A stretch of 42,966 nt of DNA from Deltaproteobacteria bacterium (GTDB lineage Bacteria; Desulfobacterota_B; Binatia; UBA9968): NCBI GenBank assembly GCA_016193385.1, contig JACPSF010000107.1:16589-59554 (forward strand). The letters are read 5' to 3'. The notes below the pieces were generated by a model, which searched no databases, was not told the DNA's origin, and saw only the letters and a program-made list of their open reading frames with translations. Positions 24,261-32,776 of this stretch are shown here, in pieces. Within the stretch, counting starts at the first letter, position 1. Each line of letters begins with the position of its first letter. The position numbers and the translations under genes are program-made.

Positions 24261-25774
24261 AAAAGAGGTGCATGTTTTTCTACGTCAACGAGGGATTTGC
24301 GGTCCGCTACTTCCTGCGGTCCGGCATCCTTAAGACTCTGCGGGAAAGTCTTGCTCAGGTTGTCATCCTTTCGCCGAATGCCCTGGAGGAATCTTTCCGA
24401 AAAGCATTCGAGTCTGAAAACGTCATCGTCGAGCCTTTCGAGCAACAAGCTTGTGAGACCTATTTGAAAGGCTCCAAGGTACAAAAGGCGCTCAAAGAGC
24501 TACGCTATTTTGTGCTCAACGGGAAGTACAATACGAGAACCGTTGACGATTTTAATACTATTTTCAAGGCTCAGCGGGGTTGGAACGGGGAAGCTGGGTG
24601 GGGCGGCCTGGTGGCTGGATTCCTGTGGGAAGCCGTCAGGTGTGCGCTGAAGAGGAGCCACCTCCTCCGGCGCCTTCTCATTCGATTTGAGTGCCTTTTT
24701 TTCACGCCGAAGTTTCATCGACGGCTCTTCGATAAATACCAGCCGATTCTGGTCGTGACTTCGAGCCTTGGATGGTGGGACTACGATCAGTACCTTATGC
24801 GCGAAGCGCGGCGTCGTGGAATCAGGACCGTGGCAGTAATATTGAGCTGGGATAATACCAGCGGCATGGGAATGGCGGGCTGTGACGCGGATTACGTCGT
24901 GGCTTGGTCCGAGAACATGAAACGGGAGTTAATCGAGTATCACGATGTGGACGAAGACAAGATTTTTGTGGGCGGCGTTGCCCACTGGGATGATTACTAT
25001 GATCCGTCTGTTTTACCGGATCGCGACACCCTGTTTCGTGAATTGGGCCTGGATCCGGCGAAGAAAACAATATTCTTCGCCACCAAATCACCGAACCGCT
25101 TTCCTTGGGCGCCCGACATGGTTGCAAAGTTGGCGGATGGCGTGATGGCGGGGAGGATCAAGCATGCCGCGCAAGTTTTGGTTCGCCTGCATCCGATCCA
25201 CTACAAAACTGTGAACGGAAAGATGCTTTATTCAAAAATCCTTGAGGCCTATGAAGAGGTGAGCAGTCGGTACCCTTCTGTGATACTCAACAGACCGCAG
25301 ATGGCTTCCAGCCAAATTAACTTTGACCTGAAAGACTCGGAGACCGCTCTGGTCGCCTCCATTCTGAGGCACTCCGACGTTATGCTGAGCATGTTTTCGA
25401 CGATGGTGATCGAGGCTGCGATTTTCGACCTTCCGTCGGTCAACGTTGCTATCCGTGGGGAATTCCAGGCCGCTGACGAAATGAAGAGTCGTCAAGACAT
25501 TATGATCGATTATGTTCAAAGTCATAATCAGCGGGTCATCCGGACGGGCGGTGTGAGAACTGTTTTTTCAATGGATGGGCTCTTTGAAGCCATTAACTTA
25601 TACCTTGACAATCCCGGTTTAGATGCCCGGCAGCGCGCCCGCCTCAAGGCGGAAGAGGCGGGTCCTTTCCCAGGGGAGGCCGGAGAGACCATAGGACGTT
25701 ATTTGAGCAGTCTGGCGTATCGTGAGTATGGATTAGCGCATGCTGGACATCCTGTCATATCTCCGTCCAGATAG
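24257..25774 (+). CDS. Surface polysaccharide GT-B-like protein (second of two)
   Basis: A 505-residue soluble protein with the overall layout of the preceding one. A C-terminal segment reads VLVRLHPIHYK, then ILRHSDVMLSMFSTMVIEAAIFDLPSVNVA (about residues 369-398). This resembles the donor-site helix of CDP-glycerol glycerophosphotransferases and related GT-B capsule enzymes. Earlier blocks are SSLGWWDYDQYLM and LSWDNTSGMGMAG. Start GTG 24257 overlaps the upstream stop by 4 bases; the LegI gene follows after 9 bases. I assign it as a likely glycosyltransferase. The donor sugar cannot be read from the sequence. Confidence 0.6.
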   Translation: MKKRCMFFYVNEGFAVRYFLRSGILKTLRESLAQVVILSPNALEESFRKAFESENVIVEPFEQQACETYLKGSKVQKALKELRYFVLNGKYNTRTVDDFNTIFKAQRGWNGEAGWGGLVAGFLWEAVRCALKRSHLLRRLLIRFECLFFTPKFHRRLFDKYQPILVVTSSLGWWDYDQYLMREARRRGIRTVAVILSWDNTSGMGMAGCDADYVVAWSENMKRELIEYHDVDEDKIFVGGVAHWDDYYDPSVLPDRDTLFRELGLDPAKKTIFFATKSPNRFPWAPDMVAKLADGVMAGRIKHAAQVLVRLHPIHYKTVNGKMLYSKILEAYEEVSSRYPSVILNRPQMASSQINFDLKDSETALVASILRHSDVMLSMFSTMVIEAAIFDLPSVNVAIRGEFQAADEMKSRQDIMIDYVQSHNQRVIRTGGVRTVFSMDGLFEAINLYLDNPGLDARQRARLKAEEAGPFPGEAGETIGRYLSSLAYREYGLAHAGHPVISPSR

Positions 25775-25783
25775 CGGATAACC

Positions 25784-26839
25784 GTGGTTGGGACAATTGA
25801 TATAGCTGGCCGAAAGGTAGGTAAAAATCAGCCGGTTTTTATCATTGCCGAGGCCGGCGTCAACCACAATGGCGATGTCAAGATGGCCCTGGAGTTAGTG
25901 CGGGAGGCCAAGCGGTGCGGGGCAGACTGCGTCAAGTTTCAGACCTTTAAGGCGGAGTCGGTGGTGACTGCGCGGGCGCGCAAGGCGGCGTACCAGCTTG
26001 AGGTAACCGATAAGCAGGAGTCCCAGCTCGAGATGCTGAAAAAGATCGAGCTGCCCGAAGCTAGCTATCCGGAATTGATGGCGCTATGCAAGCATCTCGG
26101 CATCCAATTCTTATCCACGCCGTACAATTTTGCTGACGTAGATTTATTGCATCGACACGGGGTGGACGCCTTTAAAATCGCCTCGGGCCAGATGGTAGAG
26201 ACCCCCTTCCTGGAACATGTGGCGAGATTCGGTAAGCCGATGTTTGTCTCCACGGGCATGTGTACGTTGAGTGAGGTCCAAGAGGGTCTAGAGAGCATAT
26301 GCCGGGCAGGAAATAGTCAGGTGGTCATCCTCCAGTGCACGACCAATTACCCTTCTTCCGTAGAAGACGCGAATATAAGGGCCATGGCCTCGATGGCGGA
26401 TTCGTTGAAAGTCCTGGTCGGGTATTCAGACCACACCGGGAGCGACTATTCAGCCCTGGCCGCCGTGGCATTAGGGGCGGTGGTGGTGGAGAAGCATTTT
26501 ACCTTGGATAAGACCTTGCCGGGCCCCGATCACTCCTGCTCTTTGGAGCCGGCGGACCTGGCGCGATTCGTTCAGGCTATTCGGAGCGTGGAAACAGCGT
26601 TGGGAAGTCACGTCAAAGCGCCGGCGGAGGCCGAGCGCAGGAATATAGCCGGAATGAGGCGGAGCATTGTTGCGACCAGAACTATTGCTGCCGGAACCCC
26701 TATTTCCCGGGACCATGTGGAATTCAAGAGACCTGCGGTCGGGATCGAGCCGAGAAGGCTCAAGGAGGTGCTGGGAAAAAAGGCCAAAGTAAACATCCCC
26801 GCGGACACTCCGCTGACGGCGGAAATGATCGAATGGTAG
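25784..26839 (+). CDS. legI: Legionaminic/sialic acid synthase, LegI/NeuB family
   Basis: Canonical synthase condensing PEP with a ManNAc-type sugar to a nine-carbon ulosonic acid; best match is LegI. Seen: IIAEAGVNHNGD, DCVKFQTFKAESVV, KAAYQL...ESQLEMLKKIEL (the substrate segment of the family), STPYNF, FKIASGQ, STGMC, QCTTNYPS, GYSDHT, EKHFTLDKTLPGPDH. The C-terminal SAF domain includes RRSIVATRTI and FKRPAVGIEP. Length 351 residues. GTG start; the acetyltransferase ATG follows the stop directly. It is distinct from the divergent synthase at 17398. Confidence 0.92.
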   Translation: MVGTIDIAGRKVGKNQPVFIIAEAGVNHNGDVKMALELVREAKRCGADCVKFQTFKAESVVTARARKAAYQLEVTDKQESQLEMLKKIELPEASYPELMALCKHLGIQFLSTPYNFADVDLLHRHGVDAFKIASGQMVETPFLEHVARFGKPMFVSTGMCTLSEVQEGLESICRAGNSQVVILQCTTNYPSSVEDANIRAMASMADSLKVLVGYSDHTGSDYSALAAVALGAVVVEKHFTLDKTLPGPDHSCSLEPADLARFVQAIRSVETALGSHVKAPAEAERRNIAGMRRSIVATRTIAAGTPISRDHVEFKRPAVGIEPRRLKEVLGKKAKVNIPADTPLTAEMIEW

Positions 26840-27490
26840 ATGAGTTCTGAAAAGAGGAAGGTCGTTATCGTTGGGACAGGGGGACATGCGAGGGTGATCA
26901 TTTCGCTCCTGGAGGGACTGGAGCGCTGGCAGATCGTGGGTCTTCTCGATCGCGAGTTTGGCGCGACGGAAGAAGACATCGGAGGGTATAAGATTATCGG
27001 CTCGTGGAAAGATATTCAGCCGACTAGAGAACGGGCCGGTCATGCGGTCGTCGCAGTGGGGGATAACGAGGAACGAAAAGGGTTGTATCACTCATTTAGG
27101 AAAGCCGCGTTTGAGCTTCCAACGCTGATTCACCCAACGGCCTATCTGGACAGGTCGGCTAGGCTCGGGGACGGTTGCGTGGTGTGCATGGGGGCCTTGG
27201 TAGGGGCCAACGCGACCGTCGGCTCAAATACCATCGTCAATTCGGGTTCCATCGTGGACCATGAGTGCCGGTTAGAGGACCATGTTCATATTGCTCCGGG
27301 TGTGCGCCTCGCCGGCCGCGTGGTGGTGGGAGAAGGGACGTTTGTGGGCATTGGTACGAGCGTCATAGACAAAGTCAAGATCGGGAAAGGCGTTATCGTG
27401 GGGGCGGGCTCGGTCGTCGTATCCGACCTGCCAAATAATGTGGTCGCCTATGGGGTTCCCGCCAGGGTTAGAAGAGGGAAGTCGCGATGA
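26840..27490 (+). CDS. Sugar O/N-acetyltransferase, NeuD/PglD/LegH family
   Basis: Two-part protein of 216 residues. A Rossmann-like sugar-binding N-terminus carries VVIVGTGGHARVI and the VAVGDNEERK loop. A C-terminal left-handed beta-helix of hexapeptide repeats runs from about LIHPTAYLDRSARLGDGC to GVIVGAGSVVVSDLP. These enzymes acetylate amino sugars (PglD, LegH) or sialic acids (NeuD). Position directly after legI and absence of another acetyltransferase make it the best candidate for the LegH step. The start codon immediately follows the legI stop. The stop overlaps the next gene by 4 bases. Confidence 0.82.
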   Translation: MSSEKRKVVIVGTGGHARVIISLLEGLERWQIVGLLDREFGATEEDIGGYKIIGSWKDIQPTRERAGHAVVAVGDNEERKGLYHSFRKAAFELPTLIHPTAYLDRSARLGDGCVVCMGALVGANATVGSNTIVNSGSIVDHECRLEDHVHIAPGVRLAGRVVVGEGTFVGIGTSVIDKVKIGKGVIVGAGSVVVSDLPNNVVAYGVPARVRRGKSR

Positions 27491-28347
27491 AGTTTGCCGT
27501 GAGTACGACGGCTTTCCGAGGTCGGCCGATTGAAGATATTGTTTGTCTGGCCGGAGAGGCAGGCCTCCACCTGGAATTTAGTTCAGGGCTTCCGTATCGC
27601 CCAGATATGGAAGAGATCTTTTACGAAGCGACATGTCCACGGATACCCCACAATTACTTCCCGGCTCCCAGAGTGCCTTTTGTTCTGAACCTCGCGAGTC
27701 TGCGCGAGGAGATACGAGAGCGATCTATTGAGCACTGTAAGAAGGCCTTGCGCATGGCCGCAATGGCGGGCGCGCCGTTTTATTCCGCCCACGCGGGTTT
27801 CTGCGTCGATCCGGCGCCTGCGGATCTAGGCCAGAAGTTGCCGCTTCAGAATGAGCGCCCCCGCGAGGAATACTGGCGCCGATTCGTGGAGGCGGTTAAG
27901 TTCCTGGCGGAGGAGGCCCGCAGACTCAATATCAAGTTCCTGGTAGAAAACAATGTTGTTGCGCCGATGAACGTCTCTCCCTCGGGCCAGCATCCTCTCC
28001 TATGCGCTTCCTTTGATGAAATGGGTCGGCTCATGAAGGCAGTCAAAAACCCAGCACTCGGTGTTCTCCTGGATACAGGTCACCTGAAGGTGAGCTCCCT
28101 GACCCTGGGCTTTCGCCCAGAAGTTTTTCTGGGAGCGTTGAGGGAGCACGTCCATGGAATCCATCACAGCGACAACGATGGAAGCGAAGATACAAACCAT
28201 CCGATTACTGACAAGTACTGGTTTCTCCCCTACACCCCCCACTATAAAGGGGCTTACCATATCCTTGAGGTTCACGACCAAACCATCGCCCAAATCAGAG
28301 AGCAATACCGGCTTCTCGAAAAGGCGGCCAAAGGACCTAACCGGTGA
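27487..28347 (+). CDS. TIM-barrel sugar (phosphate) isomerase/epimerase-like protein
   Basis: Xylose-isomerase-like TIM barrel of 286 residues. Metal-binding segments fit the family: SAHAG, FLVENNVV (Glu), LLDTGHLKVS (Asp/His) and HGIHHSDNDG. Such proteins isomerise or epimerise small sugars, or act in inositol and sugar catabolism. It overlaps the acetyltransferase by 4 bases, so it belongs to the pathway operon. It might supply an aldose or ketose precursor, for example the unknown aldehyde for the DAHP-synthase-like enzyme (speculation). An 87-base gap follows. Confidence 0.7.
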   Translation: MKFAVSTTAFRGRPIEDIVCLAGEAGLHLEFSSGLPYRPDMEEIFYEATCPRIPHNYFPAPRVPFVLNLASLREEIRERSIEHCKKALRMAAMAGAPFYSAHAGFCVDPAPADLGQKLPLQNERPREEYWRRFVEAVKFLAEEARRLNIKFLVENNVVAPMNVSPSGQHPLLCASFDEMGRLMKAVKNPALGVLLDTGHLKVSSLTLGFRPEVFLGALREHVHGIHHSDNDGSEDTNHPITDKYWFLPYTPHYKGAYHILEVHDQTIAQIREQYRLLEKAAKGPNR

Positions 28348-28434
28348 AAGCCAAAACCGGTTCGGGCGGTCCGATCTATCTCGGGATAGGCACGGTTGGA
28401 GCGACGGCGACATAGCTAAGGGAGGCACGCTGCG

Positions 28435-30108
28435 TTGAATTACGACATCAGCTCCATCATGGTCCTGGAGGACCAGAGCATCCTGGAAATCCTAAAGGCC
28501 ATCAACGACTCCGCGTCAAAGTTTGCGCTCGTAGTGGACGAAGCGAAACGGCTGGTCGGGATCGTCACCGATGGCGATATTCGGAGGGGTCTTCTTAAGG
28601 GACGCTCTGTCAACGATCCGGTGAGGGTCGTTATGAACCCTTCGCCTGTGGTGGCGCGGGACGGCCTGACCCGGGAGACGATGCTATCGCTGCTCAACGA
28701 GAAGATCTCGATGGTTCCGGTGGTTGGCGAGGATGGAAGAGTCAAAGGTATTTTATCATTCAAAGACAAGAATGTCGCGCTGGACGTGAAGTCGCGACGA
28801 ATCTGTGTTGTGGGATTAGGTTACGTTGGACTGACCCTGTCGGTCGTTTTGGCTGAGATCGGGTTCAAAGTCTTCGGGTTTGACATCGATGCGCATATTA
28901 TAAAGTTACTTAACGATGGTCGCAGTCACTTTCACGAAAACGGTCTCGAAGCTTATCTGCACCGGAATCTGGGCAAACGGCTGTTCCCGGTCAACTACCT
29001 CGACGGAATCGACGCGGACGTTTATATGATCGCCGTCGGGACCCCGGTGGATAAAGAAACCAAGCTTCCGGATCTGAGTTGCGTGGAGACGGCGGCAACG
29101 ATGATCGGCAGGCACATCAAGTCTGAAGATTTAGTGATCCTGCGGTCGACCGTGCCCGTAGGGACGACTCGCCGTCTGGTTCTTCCTGCCCTGAACACGG
29201 CCTCGGGTTTGCGGGCAGGGACGGACTATTTTTTGAGCTTTGCTCCGGAGCGGACGGCGGCGGGCATCGCCCTGCCGGAACTCAGAGAGTTGCCGCAGAT
29301 CATCGGGGGTTATGACAAGAAGAGCGCCGCGCTGACCTCCAGGCTATTCGGCGAGATCACCTCCACGATTATAGACGTGGGCTCCCTGGAAGTCGCGGAG
29401 ATGGTCAAGATTATGAACAACACCTTTCGCGACGTCAAATTTGCATACGCCAATGAGATGGCGCTGATATGCAAAGAGTTGGGTCTAGATATGCACCAAT
29501 TAGTCCAAGCAGCTAATGACAGCTACGATCGGGACAAGATTCCTGTCCCTAGTCCGGGTGTTGGCGGTCCGTGTCTGACAAAAGATGGCTATCTGCTCCA
29601 GTACTCTTGCAAGGATCTGAGTGCCCAGCCGACAATAGTCGGCCTGTCCCGACAGGTAAACGAGTCTATTCCATTTCGAATAGCAAGGGAGATCGACCGC
29701 GAGCTCAAGCGTTTAGGCAAGAAATCACTGAAGATCTTCGTGATCGGTTTCGCTTTTAAAGGCGAGCCGGAAACTTCGGATACGCGAGACTCTGCAACCC
29801 TAGCGCTCTTAAAAGAGCTGCGTTGGCTTGGTTACCCTGATTCCTGCTTTTTTGGTTATGACGCCGTTGCCGGGCCCGGGGACATATCTCAGTTTGCGGT
29901 AACCCCTGTATCCTTAGCCGAAGGCTTTGAAGGCGCGGATGCCGTCATCATCATGAATAACCATAAAAGCCACAGAGTGGTGGATATTTTTACTCTCCTC
30001 ATGACTACAAAGAAACCTTGCTTGTTTGTGGATGGGTGGCGGACATTTGACCCAAGGGATATCAAAGAAATCGAACACCTCGTCTATCTGGGGGTAGGGT
30101 GCAGGTAG
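28435..30108 (+). CDS. Fusion of a CBS-domain pair with a nucleotide-sugar dehydrogenase
   Basis: Residues 1 to about 115 are a CBS pair (GIVTDGDIRRGLL, then MVPVVGEDGRVKGIL), like the one at the front of PtmE (20570). From residue 121 the protein is a UDP-glucose/UDP-N-acetylmannosamine dehydrogenase. It has RRICVVGLGYVGL, VGTPVD, RSTVPVGTT, the conserved Lys in VAEMVKIMNNTFRD, and the catalytic Cys380 in GGPCLTKD. The C-terminal domain has GFAFKGEPETSDTRDS. This four-electron oxidation yields a hexuronic acid. Start TTG 28435 with AAGGGAGG upstream. A CBS-dehydrogenase fusion is unusual, and the module may give allosteric control. The next gene overlaps by 10 bases. Confidence 0.88.
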   Translation: MNYDISSIMVLEDQSILEILKAINDSASKFALVVDEAKRLVGIVTDGDIRRGLLKGRSVNDPVRVVMNPSPVVARDGLTRETMLSLLNEKISMVPVVGEDGRVKGILSFKDKNVALDVKSRRICVVGLGYVGLTLSVVLAEIGFKVFGFDIDAHIIKLLNDGRSHFHENGLEAYLHRNLGKRLFPVNYLDGIDADVYMIAVGTPVDKETKLPDLSCVETAATMIGRHIKSEDLVILRSTVPVGTTRRLVLPALNTASGLRAGTDYFLSFAPERTAAGIALPELRELPQIIGGYDKKSAALTSRLFGEITSTIIDVGSLEVAEMVKIMNNTFRDVKFAYANEMALICKELGLDMHQLVQAANDSYDRDKIPVPSPGVGGPCLTKDGYLLQYSCKDLSAQPTIVGLSRQVNESIPFRIAREIDRELKRLGKKSLKIFVIGFAFKGEPETSDTRDSATLALLKELRWLGYPDSCFFGYDAVAGPGDISQFAVTPVSLAEGFEGADAVIIMNNHKSHRVVDIFTLLMTTKKPCLFVDGWRTFDPRDIKEIEHLVYLGVGCR

Positions 30109-31118
30109 AGAGCACGAAGGCCCTGGGAAACGTGTTAGTCACTGGTGGGACTGGATTCATAGGTTCCTATCTCGTCAAGCGCCTGGTGGAAGGAGGGAAT
30201 CGGGTCCGGGTATTGGATAATTGTGTCCGGCGTGATGTTCGCAGGTTGGGCTCCTATTTGGATAGGATTGAATACGTAGAAGGCGACGTCGTTGACTCGG
30301 ATCAGGTCTTGCGAGTCGTAGAAGGCATCGACACGCTCTTTCACCTGGCGTTCATTAACGGAACAGAGAACTTTTACAGATTTCCCGAAAAGGTGCTGGG
30401 GGTGGGAGTCAAAGGCGCCCTGAATACCTTGGACGCCGCCCTCCGATGCGACGTTAAGCGGTACATCGTAACCTCGTCCTCGGAAGTCTATCAGCAGCCG
30501 ACACGAGTTCCCACGCCCGAGGATGAGCGGATCGTCATTCCGGACATCAAAAACCCAAGGTTCTCATACAGCGGCACGAAAATTATCACGGAATTGCTGG
30601 CCCTGCATTATCCAGCGAAAAGCAAGCTGGAAACCGTGATCTGCCGACCCCATAACGTGTACGGTCCAGATATGGGCGCGGCCCATGTGATACCGCAGAT
30701 GATTCTTCGCATGAAAGATCTCAGCAGAGAGTTTTCCATTAGGGAGATCGAGCTGCCCATTCAGGGCACCGGGGAAGAGACACGGGCCTTCTGTTATATT
30801 CACGACGCGGTAGGCGAACTGATTCAGTGCGCCGTTAAAGGCAAAAATCGCGAGATCTATCACATCGGTACCGAAGAGGAGATCGCCATACGAGAGTTGG
30901 CCGCGCGTTTAGCTCAACTGCTGGGAATTGGAATTTCCTTGAAGAGGAGCGAGAGGCCGCTGGGCGGGACGACCAGAAGATGCCCAAGCATCGCTAAGAT
31001 AAGAGACCTGGGTTTTGAACCCGAATGGTCTTTAACCGACGGTCTGAAGGAGACGGTTGCGTGGTACCTCAGGGCTGAATTCAATCCGCAAGACGAGCGC
31101 AGGGAGACTACAGGATGA
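30099..31118 (+). CDS. NAD-dependent epimerase/dehydratase family protein
   Basis: Extended SDR of 339 residues on a nucleotide sugar: VTGGTGFIGSYLV (14-26), HLAFINGTENFY, TSSSEVYQQPT, the Tyr/Lys pair in YSGTK, RPHNVYGPDMG. It overlaps the dehydrogenase by 10 bases (GTG start at 30099) and the aminotransferase by 4. It could epimerise the uronic acid made by the upstream dehydrogenase, or act as a second dehydratase or epimerase. The sequence alone does not decide. Confidence 0.82.
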   Translation: MQVESTKALGNVLVTGGTGFIGSYLVKRLVEGGNRVRVLDNCVRRDVRRLGSYLDRIEYVEGDVVDSDQVLRVVEGIDTLFHLAFINGTENFYRFPEKVLGVGVKGALNTLDAALRCDVKRYIVTSSSEVYQQPTRVPTPEDERIVIPDIKNPRFSYSGTKIITELLALHYPAKSKLETVICRPHNVYGPDMGAAHVIPQMILRMKDLSREFSIREIELPIQGTGEETRAFCYIHDAVGELIQCAVKGKNREIYHIGTEEEIAIRELAARLAQLLGIGISLKRSERPLGGTTRRCPSIAKIRDLGFEPEWSLTDGLKETVAWYLRAEFNPQDERRETTG

Positions 31119-32281
31119 GAAATATTCCGCTGGCGAACCCCTGGATCGGAGAGGAAGAGGCAAGGGCCGTTTACGAAGTGGTGAAGTCCGGCTGGGTCAG
31201 CACGGGGGAAAAGAACAGAGAGTTCGAGGAGGCGTTTGCCGCGTACGTGGGCGCCAAACATGCCGTCGCGGTCAATAACGGCACCACGGCTCTGCATCTG
31301 GCATTGATCTCGACGGGGATTGGCGAGGGTGATGAGGTCTTAGTACCCGATATCACTTTCATCTCGACGGCCAACGTAGTCCTCTATGAGCGCGCTACTC
31401 CTGTTTTGGTGGAATGTGCTCCACTGACCTACAACGTCTCCCTGGAGGATGCGCAGCGCCGGCTTACCCCTAAGACACGGGCCGTCATCGCGGTAGATAT
31501 GAACGGCATGCCGGTCGATTACGGCGCTGTGATGGCTTTCGCCGAGAGACACGGCTTGAGGCTGATTGCGGATAGCGCCGAATCGCTGGGAGCGGTCTAT
31601 AAAGGGCGAAGAGTTGGGTCGATTGCGCCGCTGCATGTCTTCAGTTTCTTTCCCAACAAGAACCTCACTACCGGGGAAGGAGGAATGATCACGACGGATG
31701 ACGCGGACTGCGCTGCTTTGTTGAGACAGCTCCGCAATCAGGGGCAGGACTGGCGTTACCACCACATCCATCTCGGGTATAATTACCGCATGACCGACAT
31801 ACAGGCGGCGCTTGGCTTGGAACAACTCAAAAGGGTCGAGCATCTTCTCGCGGCGAAAGAGGAAATCGTGGCGCGGTACAACGACGCCTTCAGAAACGAT
31901 CCCGATATCGCGCCTCCGTTCGTGCCCGAATATGTTGACCGGCACGCCTGGTACATGTATGCGGTCTCCCTGCGGGGGGACCTGGATCGGGATTGGGTGG
32001 TATCGGAGCTAAAGGCACGAGGAATCGACACCAGGCTGAGCTTCCCTCCTATCCATATTCAGCCTTACTACGAGAAGCGATTTGGTTACCGTCAAGAATC
32101 GTATCCTGTCAGCTTCCAGGCCTGGAGCCAATTAATCGACCTACCCCTTTGGGTTGGACTGACTATCGAAGATCAGGACTACGTCGTGAATAGCCTAAAG
32201 GAGATTGCCCGCTCTGCTAAAAAAGCTGGCTCTAAGGAACAGCGACCCAACCCGAGGCGCCAGAATCGGTTAACTGGGTAA
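31115..32281 (+). CDS. DegT/DnrJ/EryC1/StrS aminotransferase, LegC/perosamine-synthase-like
   Basis: PLP-dependent sugar aminotransferase of 388 residues. Seen: PLANPWIGEEE, SGWVSTGEKNREFE, NNGTTALHLAL, DSAESLGA (D153, which holds the pyridine nitrogen) and FFPNKNLTTGEGGM with the PLP Lys182. It should aminate a 4-keto-6-deoxy nucleotide sugar. It is the only such enzyme in the window, so I assign it to the LegC step after LegB. Its details look closer to perosamine synthase, which leaves some doubt. The start overlaps the upstream stop by 4 bases. Directly downstream is a deletion scar. Confidence 0.85.
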   Translation: MRNIPLANPWIGEEEARAVYEVVKSGWVSTGEKNREFEEAFAAYVGAKHAVAVNNGTTALHLALISTGIGEGDEVLVPDITFISTANVVLYERATPVLVECAPLTYNVSLEDAQRRLTPKTRAVIAVDMNGMPVDYGAVMAFAERHGLRLIADSAESLGAVYKGRRVGSIAPLHVFSFFPNKNLTTGEGGMITTDDADCAALLRQLRNQGQDWRYHHIHLGYNYRMTDIQAALGLEQLKRVEHLLAAKEEIVARYNDAFRNDPDIAPPFVPEYVDRHAWYMYAVSLRGDLDRDWVVSELKARGIDTRLSFPPIHIQPYYEKRFGYRQESYPVSFQAWSQLIDLPLWVGLTIEDQDYVVNSLKEIARSAKKAGSKEQRPNPRRQNRLTG

Positions 32282-32286
32282 CGCAA

Positions 32287-32445
32287 ATGAGCGCTGCTAT
32301 TTGGTCACGCGTGGGTCGGGCTGTTTGGGAGCGCTGGAAGGCGGTCGCGCACGCGCTCGGAGTTTTCCAGGCCAGGCTCCTACTTTCGCTTTTCCTGGTG
32401 AGCTCACGGGAGTTCCTGTGGTCCTTAACGCTTCGTTTAACTTGA
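32287..32445 (+). pseudogene. Truncated small membrane protein gene, 5' side of a deletion junction
   Basis: ATG 32287 opens a frame beginning MSAAIWSRVGRAVWERWKAV, followed by AHALGVFQARLLLSLF. This resembles a small membrane protein commonly found beside carbamoyltransferases in glycan loci (pattern WxRWKxIAxxIGxFQARxLLxxF). After about codon 36 the similarity stops. The frame then runs into the sequence of a carbamoyltransferase 3' end in the wrong frame and ends at 32445. Probably the 5' remnant of a gene fused by deletion to the carbamoyltransferase remnant. Recognition of this small family is from memory. Confidence 0.55.
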
Positions 32446-32558
32446 AGGGTGAACCCATTGTGAATACGCCGGCTGAGGCCTTGAGCACGTTCCGGCGAAG
32501 CCAGATGGACGTGTTGGTTCTGGATCGATTCGTTATCGAAAAAGATTTGAGGAACTAG
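32370..32558 (+). pseudogene. 3' remnant of a NodU/CmcH-type carbamoyltransferase
   Basis: In the frame ending at 32558 the sequence ELTGVPVVLNASFNLKGEP is followed by IVNTPAEALSTFRRSQMDVLVL. This is the C-terminal end of O-carbamoyltransferases of the NodU/CmcH family (usual LTGVPVLLNTSFNxxGEPIV). Full-length members are roughly 550-600 residues. Only about the last 55 remain, with no start codon or ribosome site of their own. The remainder of the gene has been deleted. Confidence 0.75.
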
Positions 32559-32582
32559 CGCCAGGGGTTAAAGAGGAACAAA

Positions 32583-32762
32583 TTGGGCATTCTTAGGGAT
32601 CTATCCAGTCGCTTTGGCATTGCCGTGGAGCTCGTGGAATTCCTTTGGACCAACAAGCTCTGGTGGATGATCCCGCTGGTGGTTCTTCTCATCCTATTTG
32701 GATCGTTAATCGTCTTCACCCAGAGCAGCGCCGTGGCTCCATTTATTTACACCCTGTTTTAG
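32583..32762 (+). CDS. Small membrane protein, DUF5989-like
   Basis: A 59-residue protein with TTG start and a good GAGGAACAAA site. It begins MGILRDLSSRFGIAVELVEF and has one strong hydrophobic helix (MIPLVVLLILFGSLIVF, about residues 29-45). It ends QSSAVAPFIYTLF, the conserved tail of this family. In other genomes this family follows the carbamoyltransferase gene in saxitoxin-like and surface-glycan loci, exactly as its position after the carbamoyltransferase remnant suggests. It has survived while its partner was deleted. The stop is 14 bases before legF. Confidence 0.75.
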   Translation: MGILRDLSSRFGIAVELVEFLWTNKLWWMIPLVVLLILFGSLIVFTQSSAVAPFIYTLF

Positions 32763-32776
32763 TACTCCCAAGGGGC

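Noticed and set aside
32645..32776. N-terminal extension of the LegF-like protein
   Set aside because: The extra codons overlap the small membrane protein in another frame. ATG 32777 has its own ribosome site and begins at the family's N-terminus.
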